DNA of 64,000 bases from Serratia sp. PL17. Lineage in GTDB: Bacteria > Pseudomonadota > Gammaproteobacteria > Enterobacterales > Enterobacteriaceae. The notes beneath the pieces were generated by a model, which had not been told where the DNA came from, searched no databases, and saw only the letters and a program-made list of their open reading frames with translations. Shown piece after piece: positions 33,674 to 43,676 of the stretch. Where the stretch lies: contig NZ_JAFIBY010000001.1 in the NCBI RefSeq assembly GCF_017832355.1, forward strand, positions 62,001 through 126,000, given 5' to 3'. The position numbers were made by a program, and so were the translations under genes. Position 1 is the first letter of the stretch. Every line of letters begins with the position of its first letter.

Positions 33674-34342
33674 TTATCGTTTATCGAGCGTTGTTGTAAT
33701 GGTGTCGCCGATGAATTGGATAACGAAAACGATCAGCAGGATCGTCAGCGTTGCCACCAGCGTTACGTCACCGTGATTGCGTTGAAAACCTTCCAGATAG
33801 GCCAAATTACCCAGACCGCCTGCACCAATCACCCCTGCCATCGCGGTATAGCTCACCAGCGCTATCAGTGTGACGGTAATGCCGGAAACCAATGCCGGAG
33901 AGGATTCCGGCAGCAGCACGCGGAAGATAATGGTGCTGGTTTTAGCGCCCATGGAGCGGGCTGCTTCGACGACCCCTTTATCCACTTCGCGCAGGCCAAT
34001 CTCAACCAGCCGCGCATAGAATGGCGCCGCGCCAACAATCAGCGCCGGCAGCGCAGCATCGGCCCCTAAAATGGTGCCGATCAGCGTCTTGGTGAATGGG
34101 ATCAGCAACACGATTAAAATGATGAATGGGATAGAGCGGAACACGTTGACCAGTACTGAGATTAGCGAGTAGACGACGCGGTTTTGCAATAGTTGCCCAC
34201 GAGAGGTCAGGAACAAAAGCACGCCCAATACAATGCCAAGCACCAGCGTTGCCAACCCGGCAATGCCCGTCATGTACAGCGTTTCCCAGGTGGCGCTCAG
34301 CAGTTGGTCAATACGCAGGTGAGGGAACAGTGATTCAATCAT
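33674..34342 (-). CDS. MetI-type ABC permease
   Basis: A 222-residue inner-membrane permease with about five helices. It matches MetI (WETLYMTGIAGLATLVLGIVLGVLLFLTSRG, RSIPFIILIVLLIPFTKTLIGT) and contains the coupling region EVDKGVVEAARSMGAKTSTIIFRVLLPES. It begins at the ATG at 34342, overlapping the ATPase gene by 8 bases, so the two are translationally coupled. The operon order (ATPase, permease, binding protein) is the same as metNIQ, but the binding protein differs from MetQ enough that this may be a second copy with another substrate. Confidence 0.88.
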   Translation of the reverse strand: MIESLFPHLRIDQLLSATWETLYMTGIAGLATLVLGIVLGVLLFLTSRGQLLQNRVVYSLISVLVNVFRSIPFIILIVLLIPFTKTLIGTILGADAALPALIVGAAPFYARLVEIGLREVDKGVVEAARSMGAKTSTIIFRVLLPESSPALVSGITVTLIALVSYTAMAGVIGAGGLGNLAYLEGFQRNHGDVTLVATLTILLIVFVIQFIGDTITTTLDKR

Positions 34343-35360
34343 GTTTAATGACCTCAACGGCGATTTCTTGTGTTTTCAGTAAGTTCAACATGCTGTCGAT
34401 TTGCAGACAGTTGCCTTCGGCGTGGATATACAGCTCACCAAAGGATCCATTCAGAGTTTGGCTAATTTTGCCGTGCAGGATGTTAATGCTCACCCTGTAG
34501 CGCAGGATCACCTCTGAAATCACGGCCTGATGGGTTTGTACGCCGACAAACGTCAATTTGAAGATTGCGCCTGGCAGATGTTTAGCGAGCAGGGGATTGA
34601 AGCTTTCCTCGGTCTCCTGATACTGCGAAACCTGCCTGACGAACTGTTGGGTAATCAACTGCTGTGGACGGGTGAAAACATCGATCACTGGGCCTTCTTC
34701 GACGATGCGGCCATTTTCCATGACGGCTACGCGGTGGCAGATTTTTCGTACCACGTGCATTTCATGGGTGATCAGCACAATAGTCAGGTTGAGTTTGCGG
34801 TTGATATCCAACAGCAACTCAAGAATCGCATCGGTAGTCTGGGGATCGAGCGCCGAGGTGGCCTCATCGCACAATAAGACCCCTGGGTTATTGGCCAATG
34901 CGCGGGCAATGCCGACCCGCTGTTTTTGTCCGCCGCTCAGCTGTGACGGGTAGGCATCTTCACGGCCTTGCAGACCCACCAGCGCAATCAGTTCTGCCAC
35001 GCGCGGCTTAATCTGTGCCTTGGGCACGCCGGCAATTTGCATTGAGAACGCGATGTTCTGGCTAACGGTGCGCGACCACAACAGATTGAAGTGCTGAAAC
35101 ACCATACTGATTTTCAGCCGCGCCTCGCGTAACGCGTTGCCTCTGGCACCGGCGATATCGAAACCGTCGACCTGAATACTGCCACTGGTGGGGGATTCCA
35201 ACCCGTTAAGCAAACGGATGAGGGTGCTTTTACCTGCACCGCTATAGCCAATAATGCCGTAGATTTGCCCGGCTTCTACCGCAAGGCTCACATCATCCAC
35301 CGCGACAACGCGGCCCTGTGTGCTATCAAAAGTTTTGCAAACGTTCGAAAGAACGATCAT
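34335..35360 (-). CDS. MetN-type ABC ATPase with NIL domain
   Basis: A 341-residue ATPase with Walker A GYSGAGKST (38-46), signature LSGGQKQRV and Walker B GVLLCDEATSALD. About 80 C-terminal residues form the NIL (ACT-like) domain of MetN, which binds methionine to inhibit transport (KLTFVGVQTHQAVISEVILRYRVSINILHGKI). It is first in the metNIQ-like operon. The promoter region (35361-35610) holds one octamer resembling a MetJ box but no tandem pair, so MetJ control is not shown. Confidence 0.88.
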   Translation of the reverse strand: MIVLSNVCKTFDSTQGRVVAVDDVSLAVEAGQIYGIIGYSGAGKSTLIRLLNGLESPTSGSIQVDGFDIAGARGNALREARLKISMVFQHFNLLWSRTVSQNIAFSMQIAGVPKAQIKPRVAELIALVGLQGREDAYPSQLSGGQKQRVGIARALANNPGVLLCDEATSALDPQTTDAILELLLDINRKLNLTIVLITHEMHVVRKICHRVAVMENGRIVEEGPVIDVFTRPQQLITQQFVRQVSQYQETEESFNPLLAKHLPGAIFKLTFVGVQTHQAVISEVILRYRVSINILHGKISQTLNGSFGELYIHAEGNCLQIDSMLNLLKTQEIAVEVIKHD

Positions 35361-35610
35361 AGAGAAGCGAATCCTTATTAATACATCACAGCATTCCGCC
35401 TGGAACGCGTAACACCGGACAGGGTTCGGTTTCTGGGGATAAGGGCAGGCGGGACGTCTGTTGCTGGTGAATACAGGGCAATCCTACCGGGGGTTGATAG
35501 TGACAGGAAGAATGTAAATTCTATTAGTTATTCTGATTTGATATATAAAATGATGAGCGGAAGTGATGGGAAAATGGCGGCCAGAACGCACGCTGACCGC
35601 TTGGAGTTAT

Positions 35611-36054
35611 TTAACGTTTGGTCAGTTTCATGTGCAGTAACGGGAAAGGATTACCCTGACCGTCGAGCGCAGAGCGACCGGTAATTTCAAAACCGTAGTG
35701 GCGGTAAAATCCGCTGGCCTGCGGGTTTTGCTCATTGACGTCCAACTGCAATTCGTTATGCAACGATTCCGCGTGTGTCAGCAGCGCTTTACCAACGCCT
35801 TTGCCACGCTGCTCGGCATCGATAAACAGCATCTCTACCTTGTTGCCATCAAGCCCAATAAAGCCGCAAGGATGGCCTGGCCTATCTTCCGCCACCCAAA
35901 CGTTGACCGAGGGCAGATAGTCGTTGAGTACCAACGGGTAAAGTTGAGCGATGTTTTCTTCAGTGAGAAAATGGTGAGTGGCGCGCACCGACCGCTGCCA
36001 AATCTCCGCCAGTTGCGCATTATCTTCCGCTGCGCGTGCTCTGATAGTGATCAT
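35611..36054 (-). CDS. GNAT acetyltransferase YjaB-like
   Basis: A 147-residue GNAT protein, the length of E. coli YjaB, with similar blocks: QLAEIWQRSVRATHHFLTEENI near the start, VEMLFIDAEQRGKGVGKALLTHA with the acetyl-CoA loop (RGKGVG), and DVNEQNPQASGFYRHYGFEITGRSALDGQGNPFPLLHM at the end. I chose the ATG at 36054, with GGGGA six bases upstream; an ATG at 36066 and a GTG at 36078 are also in frame. Its substrate is unknown. It follows a LysR gene on the same strand. Confidence 0.85.
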   Translation of the reverse strand: MITIRARAAEDNAQLAEIWQRSVRATHHFLTEENIAQLYPLVLNDYLPSVNVWVAEDRPGHPCGFIGLDGNKVEMLFIDAEQRGKGVGKALLTHAESLHNELQLDVNEQNPQASGFYRHYGFEITGRSALDGQGNPFPLLHMKLTKR

Positions 36055-36083
36055 AGAAATCCCCATGATTGAACCCACTTATT

Positions 36084-36974
36084 TTAAACGCGCCCCCACA
36101 GTTTGGCGACGGTCAGGGCGATAAAAGCTTCCAGTTTGGCTGACTGCCGCCGTTCCGGCAGATAGACCAAATGCATCGATCGCGGGTGTGGCCAATAGTC
36201 GGGTAACACCTGTATTAATCGGCCGGCGGCGATATCGTCATCCAGCAACATGTTGGCATGTAACACGACGCCAAAACCGGCTAACGCAGCGCGGCGCACC
36301 CCTTCGCCAGAGTCCATCCGCAGACGTGGCCTGACCGGCACGCTGACTTCCCCGTGTGGCCCCTGTAATCGCCAAACGTGGTTGCCCTCCCACTGGCTGA
36401 AACCGAAACAGCTGTGCGTACTAAGCTGTTCAGGCCGCGTTGGTACGCCGTGCTGTGCCAAATAGTCTGGCGAAGCTGCCAATGTCATGCGGTAATCGGG
36501 CAAGGCTCGTGCGACCAGGCCGTCATCCGCTACTGGCCCAATGCGAAACGCGGCTTCGTAACCTTCCTCAATCAAGTCCACTTTGCGATCTGATAGCACC
36601 ACTTCGGCTTCTACTTCCGGGTGCTGCTGGAGGAATTCGGTCAGGATTGGCGTTAAAACGCGGTTGCCAAAGGTGACGGGGGCACTGATGCGCAGCAGGC
36701 CACTCGGGGAACTCAACAGGGCTCGTGCACTTGCTTCGGCGGCGTCGGCATCGGCCAGCAGGCGACGGCAGCGTTCATAGAACACCCGGCCGGCCTCGGT
36801 CAGCCCTTGCCTGCGGGTGGTACGGTTGAGCAGCGGTGCATTCAGCCGTTGTTCCAGGTGGCGGATATGTTTGCCTACCATGGTTGGGGAGATAGCCATC
36901 TCCTCGGCGGCGGCGACAAAACTGCCTTTTTCCACGACGCGAACAAACACCGCCATGCTGGTTAACCGGTCCAT
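36084..36974 (-). CDS. LysR-family transcriptional regulator
   Basis: A 296-residue LysR protein with the helix-turn-helix MDRLTSMAVFVRVVEKGSFVAAAEEMAISPTMVGKHIRHLEQRLNAPLLNRTTRRQGLTEAG. The effector domain ends in VYLPERRQSAKLEAFIALTVAKLWG. It lies divergent to a quinone oxidoreductase gene 120 bases away and is probably its regulator, by analogy with similar LysR/oxidoreductase pairs. The GNAT gene 29 bases downstream may be co-transcribed. Confidence 0.87.
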   Translation of the reverse strand: MDRLTSMAVFVRVVEKGSFVAAAEEMAISPTMVGKHIRHLEQRLNAPLLNRTTRRQGLTEAGRVFYERCRRLLADADAAEASARALLSSPSGLLRISAPVTFGNRVLTPILTEFLQQHPEVEAEVVLSDRKVDLIEEGYEAAFRIGPVADDGLVARALPDYRMTLAASPDYLAQHGVPTRPEQLSTHSCFGFSQWEGNHVWRLQGPHGEVSVPVRPRLRMDSGEGVRRAALAGFGVVLHANMLLDDDIAAGRLIQVLPDYWPHPRSMHLVYLPERRQSAKLEAFIALTVAKLWGRV

Positions 36975-37094
36975 TATAAACCTCGGGTGTTTTCTGAATG
37001 CGCTGTGGGCCACTGTGCTTGATTATAGCGCTTTGCGATAATCATTCTATCGACCGTCAGTGCGTTATTGGCGGAAATTTCCCGGAGCAGCAAC

Positions 37095-38075
37095 ATGCAT
37101 GCATTAGCGTTTGAACAATTTGGCGGGCCAGACGTGCTCGAATACCTTGAACTGCCGACGCCTGCGGTACCGGCGGGTGCTGTGCAGGTGCGAATGGGGG
37201 CTGCCGGGTTGAATTTTGCTGACATCTACCGTCGCAAGGGCAATTACGTGCTGCACGGCAATCCGCCACATATTGGCGGTTACGAAGGTGTGGGCACCAT
37301 TATTGCCGTGGGTGAGGGTGTCGAAGGTTGGCAGATCGGCGAGCGAATCGGTTTTGCCGATGTGCCTTTCTGCCATGCTACGCGCATCAATGTGCCGGTA
37401 GAACATGCATTACGGCTGCCCCAGGCGCTAAGCGACGTAGAAGCCGCGTCTATTTTGTTGCAGGGGCTCACGGCGCAGTATCTGATAAATGACAGCGTGC
37501 AGGTTAAGGCAGGCGATCGCGCGCTGGTGCATGCAGCGGCGGGGGGCGTTGGGCAGATCCTGACTCGCATGCTGGTTGCACGCGGCGCGCAGGTTTACGC
37601 CCTAGTGTCTTCAGCACATAAGCAACAGATTGCGATGAATAACGGCGCAGCGGCGGCCTTCACCTATCAGCAAGACTGGGTTGCACAAATTGCCGCATTG
37701 ACCGACGGCGGCGTGGAGTACGGTTTTGACTCGGTGGGTATCACGTTGCAACAGAGCATTGACGCACTGCGCCCCGGTGGCCGAGTGGTGACTTTTGGCA
37801 TGGCGGGCGGCGAGGCACCGGCAATTTCGGCTTACAGCTTGATGATGGACTCCAAAGGCGTGGTCGGTGGCGATCTTTGGACATATCTCAACAGTGGCAA
37901 AGCGCGGCGTGAACGTGCCGAGCGTTTGTTCAGCAGTTGGCAGAACGGCGAATTTGCTGTGCCGCATATCGAAACCTTCCCACTGAGCGACGGGGCCGCG
38001 GCTCATCGCCGGCTGGAGGACCGTAGCTTTGCCGGCAAAATTGTCTTGCTCAACGATCGCGACCCGCAGAGTTAA
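37095..38075 (+). CDS. NADPH:quinone oxidoreductase (zeta-crystallin type)
   Basis: A 326-residue medium-chain reductase without zinc ligands, of the Qor type. The N-terminal catalytic domain contains GLNFADIYRRKGNYVLHGNPPHIGGYEGVGTI, and the nucleotide-binding loop is HAAAGGVGQILTRMLVARGAQV. It reduces quinones or activated alkenes with NADPH. The ATG at 37095 has GGAG nine bases upstream. It is divergent from the LysR gene and precedes an MpaB-like oxygenase gene by 57 bases, so the two may be co-transcribed. Confidence 0.9.
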   Translation: MHALAFEQFGGPDVLEYLELPTPAVPAGAVQVRMGAAGLNFADIYRRKGNYVLHGNPPHIGGYEGVGTIIAVGEGVEGWQIGERIGFADVPFCHATRINVPVEHALRLPQALSDVEAASILLQGLTAQYLINDSVQVKAGDRALVHAAAGGVGQILTRMLVARGAQVYALVSSAHKQQIAMNNGAAAAFTYQQDWVAQIAALTDGGVEYGFDSVGITLQQSIDALRPGGRVVTFGMAGGEAPAISAYSLMMDSKGVVGGDLWTYLNSGKARRERAERLFSSWQNGEFAVPHIETFPLSDGAAAHRRLEDRSFAGKIVLLNDRDPQS

Positions 38076-38132
38076 AAGCGCCTCCCCACGACGTGCTACA
38101 CTGACCGCCAAAACGTAAGCGGGGTCAGCGGA

Positions 38133-39005
38133 ATGGAAGTCATACGCGCAGCAATAGAAAAACAGGTAATCAGTCTGACCGGGCTGGCACTCGGCGGTAT
38201 CGATTTTGAGAATCCGCCGGGCGATCCGGGCCTGTTTGGGCCACAGTCGGTCATCTGGCGGGTGCACAGTGATTTCACCTCAATGCTGTGCGGCGGCGTC
38301 AGCGCCTTATTGTTGCAGATGCTGCACCCCTTGGCGCTGGCCGGGGTGTGGGATCATTCCAACTTCCGTGACGATATGCTTGGACGTTTGCGCCGCACCA
38401 GCCAGTTTGTCTCCGTCACCACCTTTGGCCCTACCGCAGAGGCCGAACGGCTGATCGCCAAAGTGAAAGCGATTCATCTGAAGGTCAACGGAATTAGCAG
38501 CGATGGCAGGCCCTATGCCGCCAGCGATCCTGACTTGCTCACGTGGGTACACGTGGTGGAAAGCAGCTGTTTTTTGGCCAGCCATTTGCGCTACCGCAAC
38601 CCTCATCTTCCTTGCGATCAGCAAGACCGTTATTACGGTGAAACGGCGCGCGTAGCCGCTGCCTTGGGTGCACGCGATATTCCAACCACCTGTGCGGCGG
38701 TGGAGGACTACCTACAACGGATGCGGCCTCAGTTGGTGTGCGATGAACGCACGCGGGAAGTGGCGCGCATTCTGCTGGCCGCCCCGGCACCGAGCACGCT
38801 GGCACGGCCTTTTGGTGCCCTGGTGATGCAGGCAGGCATCGATCTATTGCCGGATTGGGCGCAGCGGCAGTTTGGTTTTGAACCCGGTGTATTGCGCCAG
38901 CGGCTGGTACGCGTCGGTACCGCGGGCGTCGGTAAAGTGCTGCGCTCCTCAATGCGCAACGGGTCCTATCAGCGAGCCTTACGCCGAATTGGCCGGTCTG
39001 TCTGA
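38133..39005 (+). CDS. Oxygenase MpaB/Lcp-family protein (DUF2236)
   Basis: A 290-residue protein of the DUF2236 family, which includes fungal MpaB and the heme-dependent latex-clearing oxygenase Lcp. Signature segments are SVIWRVHSDFTSMLCGGVSALLLQMLHPLALAGVWDHSNFRDD, RLRRTSQFVSVTTFGPTAEAERLIAKVKAIHLKVNG, and WVHVVESSCFLAS; the family's heme-ligand histidines are HPLALAGVWDH and WVHVV. An oxidative function is likely but the substrate is not known. It starts at the ATG at 38133, 57 bases after the quinone oxidoreductase, on the same strand. Confidence 0.83.
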   Translation: MEVIRAAIEKQVISLTGLALGGIDFENPPGDPGLFGPQSVIWRVHSDFTSMLCGGVSALLLQMLHPLALAGVWDHSNFRDDMLGRLRRTSQFVSVTTFGPTAEAERLIAKVKAIHLKVNGISSDGRPYAASDPDLLTWVHVVESSCFLASHLRYRNPHLPCDQQDRYYGETARVAAALGARDIPTTCAAVEDYLQRMRPQLVCDERTREVARILLAAPAPSTLARPFGALVMQAGIDLLPDWAQRQFGFEPGVLRQRLVRVGTAGVGKVLRSSMRNGSYQRALRRIGRSV

Positions 39006-39170
39006 GCCATCACACCCTATAATTGTCATCAAGAATCCCAGGTTTAGGACCACTTTTGAGACTTTTACGGGTGATCCGGCCGTTAATGCGCTTTACACTG
39101 GGCATAAGCCAATTTCCATTTTATTTAGCGTGCAGCAATTATTCTGCACCTCGACCCTATTTGAGGTTAT

Positions 39171-40274
39171 ATGAACGAGTCACACGTACTTGCTGAAGTC
39201 AGTAATGAGAACCAGACGCTGGTGGCGGTGGTTCAGCAAGATCATCGGGCTGCCTATTTTTATATTTATCCCTCAGAACAAGAAAGCGAACGTTTTCAGG
39301 TGAGTGCGTGCTGGTTACGTAACCTGGCGGCGGCCCCGCAGCAAGAAGACAGCGCAGCGCTGGCGCTGGGCCAGCCACCGATGCTGGCGGCCGAGTTTTG
39401 CCGTAATCTGGAAGGCGAAGCACCATTGAATCCAGAAGGATTGATGGTGGTCTGGACAGAGAGTGATGACGGTGCGGCGCTGTGGTATTACGGTCAATTG
39501 TTGGCGGTGATCCCCGGCTGGAGTCTGTATATCGACCATTCGGTGTGTTATTCCGCCAGCTGTATCAAAGAGAGCCCGTTGGCTTATCCACTTGGCTCCG
39601 CGTCGACCAATACTCAGTATGCGCTGGCGGAAAATACCCGCCAGTTCTGGCGTAGCTGGCAGCGTGAAGAAGGCAACCCGTGGCCAAAAATGCAGAGCGA
39701 TTATCAGGCGCGTTACGAGCAGCATTTTGGCCCTTCGGTGAAATACTATGCCATCGATCAGGGCAAATGGCCGCCGATGGCCATTACTCAGCATGAACGT
39801 GAGGGTATCTACTATTTTCTCACCATGGGCGTCAGCATCCGGCCGATGCCGTGGGTGGAAATCCTGTTTAATGACGACGCATCTCGCTATCGCCGTATGG
39901 AAATGGGCATCGCCATCGATGGTCAATACATGAACGAAGAGAATGCGGTACAGATGGCCAGCGCATTGGCCGGGTTTGCTCATGCGCCTTGGGCGAAAAT
40001 TACCTGGTTTGGTGAAGGGCATACTCTGGAGTCTGACGTTGCGCCGCAGGGTTATGAGGGCTACGTGCTGTCTTCGTCGTTTTATCCGTACAGCGAGCAT
40101 CTGAGTTTGCCTAAGCAGTATGGCGACCCGGTCAATATTTTCTGGGCCAGCCCGGTCTTTGAAGCGGAGCGTTTGTTGGCACATGCCACGCCGAATGGGG
40201 GCCATGAGTTGGTGAATAAGCTGCGTGAGCAGGGGGTTGACCATATCTTCCGCCCGCGCCAACCGGTATGCTAA
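39171..40274 (+). CDS. Suppressor-of-fused-domain protein (provisional)
   Basis: A 367-residue cytoplasmic protein without signal peptide or membrane segment. The second half (KYYAIDQGKWPPMAITQHEREGIYYFLTMGVSIRPMPWVEILFNDDASRYRRMEMGIAI, then HAPWAKITWFGEGHTLESD) resembles the SUFU domain found in many bacteria, which has an unknown role. Assignment rests on a few motifs, so treat it as provisional. It begins 165 bases after the oxygenase gene and is followed after 27 bases by an isochorismatase-like hydrolase, which may be in the same transcript. Confidence 0.6.
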   Translation: MNESHVLAEVSNENQTLVAVVQQDHRAAYFYIYPSEQESERFQVSACWLRNLAAAPQQEDSAALALGQPPMLAAEFCRNLEGEAPLNPEGLMVVWTESDDGAALWYYGQLLAVIPGWSLYIDHSVCYSASCIKESPLAYPLGSASTNTQYALAENTRQFWRSWQREEGNPWPKMQSDYQARYEQHFGPSVKYYAIDQGKWPPMAITQHEREGIYYFLTMGVSIRPMPWVEILFNDDASRYRRMEMGIAIDGQYMNEENAVQMASALAGFAHAPWAKITWFGEGHTLESDVAPQGYEGYVLSSSFYPYSEHLSLPKQYGDPVNIFWASPVFEAERLLAHATPNGGHELVNKLREQGVDHIFRPRQPVC

Positions 40275-40301
40275 CTTCCGATTCTATTCACTGGGGTTAT
40301 C

Positions 40302-40829
40302 ATGAAGTCAGCGCTGTTGATTATTGATGTGCAGAAAGGGCTGTTTACGCCGCCGCCGGCAGATGCCGAGGCCACGATCGATCGTATTAACACCTTAAGC
40401 GCCAGTGCCCGCCAGGCTGGCGTCCCGGTTATTTTCATTCAGCATCAGACCGCAGGCGATGAATTGGCTCATGGCAGTGAAGCCTGGCAGGTTGACCCAC
40501 GCTTGCAGGTGAACGACGCCGACCATCGGGTGGCAAAAACCACGCCGGACTCATTCCTGCGCACCGGGCTTGGTCCACTGTTGGTTGCCAATGGCGTGTC
40601 GCATCTGGTTATCTGCGGTTATTCCACCGAGTTTTGCGTAGATACCACCACCCGCCGCGCGGCAGGATTGGGGTATCCCGTTACCCTGGCGGCCGATGCG
40701 CATACCAGCCATGACAAAGCGCATGCCACCGGCCAGCAGATTCGCGATCATCACAATGCCACCCTGTCTGGCATCAAAAGTTTCGGCGTACTGATCGATG
40801 CGCTGCCGACGGCAGAAATTCGTTTCTGA
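40302..40829 (+). CDS. Cysteine hydrolase (isochorismatase family)
   Basis: A 175-residue hydrolase with the catalytic triad Asp9 (LIIDVQKG), Lys79 (AKTTPDSF) and Cys112 (GYSTEFCVDTT). The YSTEFCVDTTTRRAAGLGYPVTLAADAHTS block is typical of the nicotinamidase/isochorismatase family. It would hydrolyse an amide or vinyl ether. The length (175) agrees with small cytoplasmic members such as YcaC or RutB relatives; the substrate cannot be named. It follows the SUFU-like gene by 27 bases. Confidence 0.88.
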   Translation: MKSALLIIDVQKGLFTPPPADAEATIDRINTLSASARQAGVPVIFIQHQTAGDELAHGSEAWQVDPRLQVNDADHRVAKTTPDSFLRTGLGPLLVANGVSHLVICGYSTEFCVDTTTRRAAGLGYPVTLAADAHTSHDKAHATGQQIRDHHNATLSGIKSFGVLIDALPTAEIRF

Positions 40830-40861
40830 CTGCTTTTAAGCTCCCTGGCATGCTTCGGTTA

Positions 40862-40890
40862 TTGACAACATTTATACCGGGGCGTACCGT
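40862..40890 (+). promoter_or_regulatory. Candidate sigma-70 promoter of the trpS2 leader
   Basis: TTGACA (40862-40867) is a perfect -35 hexamer; 17 bases later TACCGT (40885-40890) is a poor -10. The predicted transcription start falls at about 40897, at or very near the leader ATG, so either translation is leaderless or the actual start lies elsewhere. Confidence 0.5.
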
Positions 40891-40896
40891 AAAAAC

Positions 40897-40950
40897 ATGA
40901 ATATACCGATGCACTCTATTTGCAGCCAGTCCTGGTGGCGCCTCTTCTAA
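40897..40950 (+). CDS. Trp leader peptide of the trpS2 attenuator
   Basis: A 17-codon reading frame (MNIPMHSICSQSWWRLF) with tandem Trp codons at 40933-40938 lies upstream of a tryptophanyl-tRNA synthetase gene. It recalls E. coli TrpL, which also has tandem Trp codons followed by Arg. Three mutually exclusive RNA pairings follow: CGCCT (40939) with AGGCG (40951), GGCGGCA (40952) with TGCCGCC (40982), and the terminator. Ribosome stalling at the Trp codons would favour the antiterminator. A clear ribosome binding site is not visible, and a second in-frame ATG lies at 40909. The call rests on the coincidence of Trp codons, hairpins and downstream gene. Confidence 0.78.
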   Translation: MNIPMHSICSQSWWRLF

Positions 40951-40978
40951 AGGCGGCACGGGTATTCACACCTCTTTT

Positions 40979-41006
40979 AAATGCCGCCGGTTCTGGCGGC
41001 ATTTTT
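40979..41006 (+). terminator. Attenuator terminator before trpS2
   Basis: AAATGCCGCC (40979-40988) and GGCGGCATTT (40995-41004) form a perfect 10-bp stem with a 6-base loop; T's run to 41006. The 5' arm can instead pair with 40952-40958 to form an antiterminator. Confidence 0.85.
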
Positions 41007-41016
41007 ATTGCGTTGA

Positions 41017-42057
<1,041 letters not shown>

Positions 42058-42062
42058 ACATT

Positions 42063-42092
42063 CCCCCCTCGACAATAAGAGGGGGGGGGGGG
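42063..42092. terminator. Hairpin with a G12 tract between trpS2 and lgoT
   Basis: CCCCCCTC (42063-42070) pairs with GAGGGGGG (from 42079) around an 8-base loop. The right arm runs on into twelve G's (42081-42092) that end just before the lgoT stop codon. It may end both convergent genes. The run is unusually long and lies outside coding sequence. Confidence 0.6.
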
Positions 42093-43451
42093 TCAGGCTG
42101 CCTCCTCAACAATCGGGTGTTTAACCACGAAGATATAAGACAGTGCACCGATGACGGTGAAGCAGGAACACAGCGTGAGCGCCAGACTGAAAGAGTGAGT
42201 GGTATCCAGGATCCAGCCGGTGACGACCGGCGCGAACGAGGCAAAGATAAAGCTGGCGAAGTTTTGAATGCTACCCACTGAGGCGGTCATACGTGAAGTG
42301 ACCGCGACGTGGATCAGGCCCCAGCAGGAGGTACCGGCAAAGTGGATGCAGAACAGCGCCATGCCGATTAATAACACCGCACTGTAGGTCGTGGTGGCTT
42401 GAGCAACGACGGCGGTAAAGGAAGCGGAAAGCAGCATGCCTGCGACGATGCATATTTTACGGCTTTTAAGCGGAACCATGCCGCGGCGCACCAGAAAATC
42501 GGTGACGAAACCATTCGACAACATACCGGCGGCACCAAACAGAAAAGGGATGGCACTCATCAGCCCGGTGCTTTTTAGATCCAGATGATAGGTGGTTTGC
42601 AGATAGCCCGGCAGCCAGGCCAGGTATAGCCAAGCGGTATAGTTGATGCCGCTAAAGCCAATCATCATGCCCCACATGGTGCGGTTCCTGAATAGCGCCC
42701 GCCATTCGCGGAAGTTCATCGGCTCAGGCCGTGTTCTGACGCTGCCGGCGTTCAGATAGGCCTGTTCTTGAGCGCTCAGACTGACGTCCTGTCGGTTGCG
42801 GTACAACATGTACCAGCCTATCGACAGTGCGATCCCCAGCACGCCGATAGTGATAAACATGCCGCGCCAGCCGAAGGCCAACATCATGGCTGTCAGGATC
42901 GGCGGGCTCACAGCCAGCCCAATGGTTGAGGCGGCATTGAAAATCCCCATGGGCATACCGCGATCTTTGATGTTGAACCAGTCATTGATCACTTTCACCC
43001 CACAGGGGTTCATCGGCGCTTCACCTATCCCCAACCCGATACGCACCCAGATAAACTGCGTGAAGTTATGGATCATGCCGGACAGCGTTTGGAACACCGA
43101 CCAGACAAACATGCCAATGCCCAGCATGATACGCGGGCCTTTTCGGTCCAGTAAGAGGCCGCAGGGCAACTGGGCGATACCGTAGGCCAAGGAAAATGCC
43201 GATAGCAGTAAACCAATTTCGGTCCCGCTCAGGCCCATTTCTTCCCGGATGGTGGAGTTCGCCACTGAGAGAGAACTGCGGTCAAGAAAGTTTATTATTG
43301 CGGCCATAAATAACAGGATCATGGCCGTGGTTTGAATTTTTTTTATTTTTGCTGAGCGAACCAGCATTCCTTCAGGTGGCATCGGAATTATGTGGTCGGA
43401 ATAGGTTTCGGGCTGTTCCTTTCCGGTAGTCATCGTATTACTTCTTTCCAT
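42093..43451 (-). CDS. lgoT: L-galactonate transporter LgoT (MFS, ACS family)
   Basis: The 452-residue product matches E. coli LgoT (YjjL) throughout, for example IPMPPEGMLVRSAKIKKIQTTAMILLFMAAIINFLDRSSLSVANSTIREE and VGSIQNFASFIFASFAPVVTGWILDTTHSF. It has twelve helices and the ACS motifs of organic-anion:proton symporters. In E. coli LgoT takes up L-galactonate, used as a carbon source through the galacturonate pathway. The start is the ATG at 43451 with GGAGG five bases upstream. It is convergent with trpS2, and the regulator gene lgoR is upstream on the same strand, 225 bases away. Confidence 0.93.
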   Translation of the reverse strand: MERSNTMTTGKEQPETYSDHIIPMPPEGMLVRSAKIKKIQTTAMILLFMAAIINFLDRSSLSVANSTIREEMGLSGTEIGLLLSAFSLAYGIAQLPCGLLLDRKGPRIMLGIGMFVWSVFQTLSGMIHNFTQFIWVRIGLGIGEAPMNPCGVKVINDWFNIKDRGMPMGIFNAASTIGLAVSPPILTAMMLAFGWRGMFITIGVLGIALSIGWYMLYRNRQDVSLSAQEQAYLNAGSVRTRPEPMNFREWRALFRNRTMWGMMIGFSGINYTAWLYLAWLPGYLQTTYHLDLKSTGLMSAIPFLFGAAGMLSNGFVTDFLVRRGMVPLKSRKICIVAGMLLSASFTAVVAQATTTYSAVLLIGMALFCIHFAGTSCWGLIHVAVTSRMTASVGSIQNFASFIFASFAPVVTGWILDTTHSFSLALTLCSCFTVIGALSYIFVVKHPIVEEAA

Positions 43452-43676
43452 TCAGTCCTCCAGAATTACGCATTAATAATATTTATTATTCCGGGTGTTC
43501 CCCTGGACAGTATTTTAATGAAGGCATTAGCAGGTGGTCGGCAGTAAGCCTAGAGGGCGAAATATTTTGGTGGGCTGTTTTGTCACGGTTCCGTGCTGCA
43601 GTTACTACTTTGCTGTTCTTTATCGGTTCTAAATGGCGTAGTGATGCTTTTTATTAATAAAAAACATCACGGTTTG

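Noticed and set aside
35452-35459. MetJ box upstream of the metN-like gene
   Set aside because: Only one octamer (GGACGTCT) with one mismatch; MetJ needs at least two tandem boxes and the neighbours do not fit.
42081-42092. Twelve-G tract as a phase-variation switch for lgoT
   Set aside because: The run lies after the lgoT stop codon and outside trpS2, so length changes would not alter either protein. It is treated as part of a hairpin.
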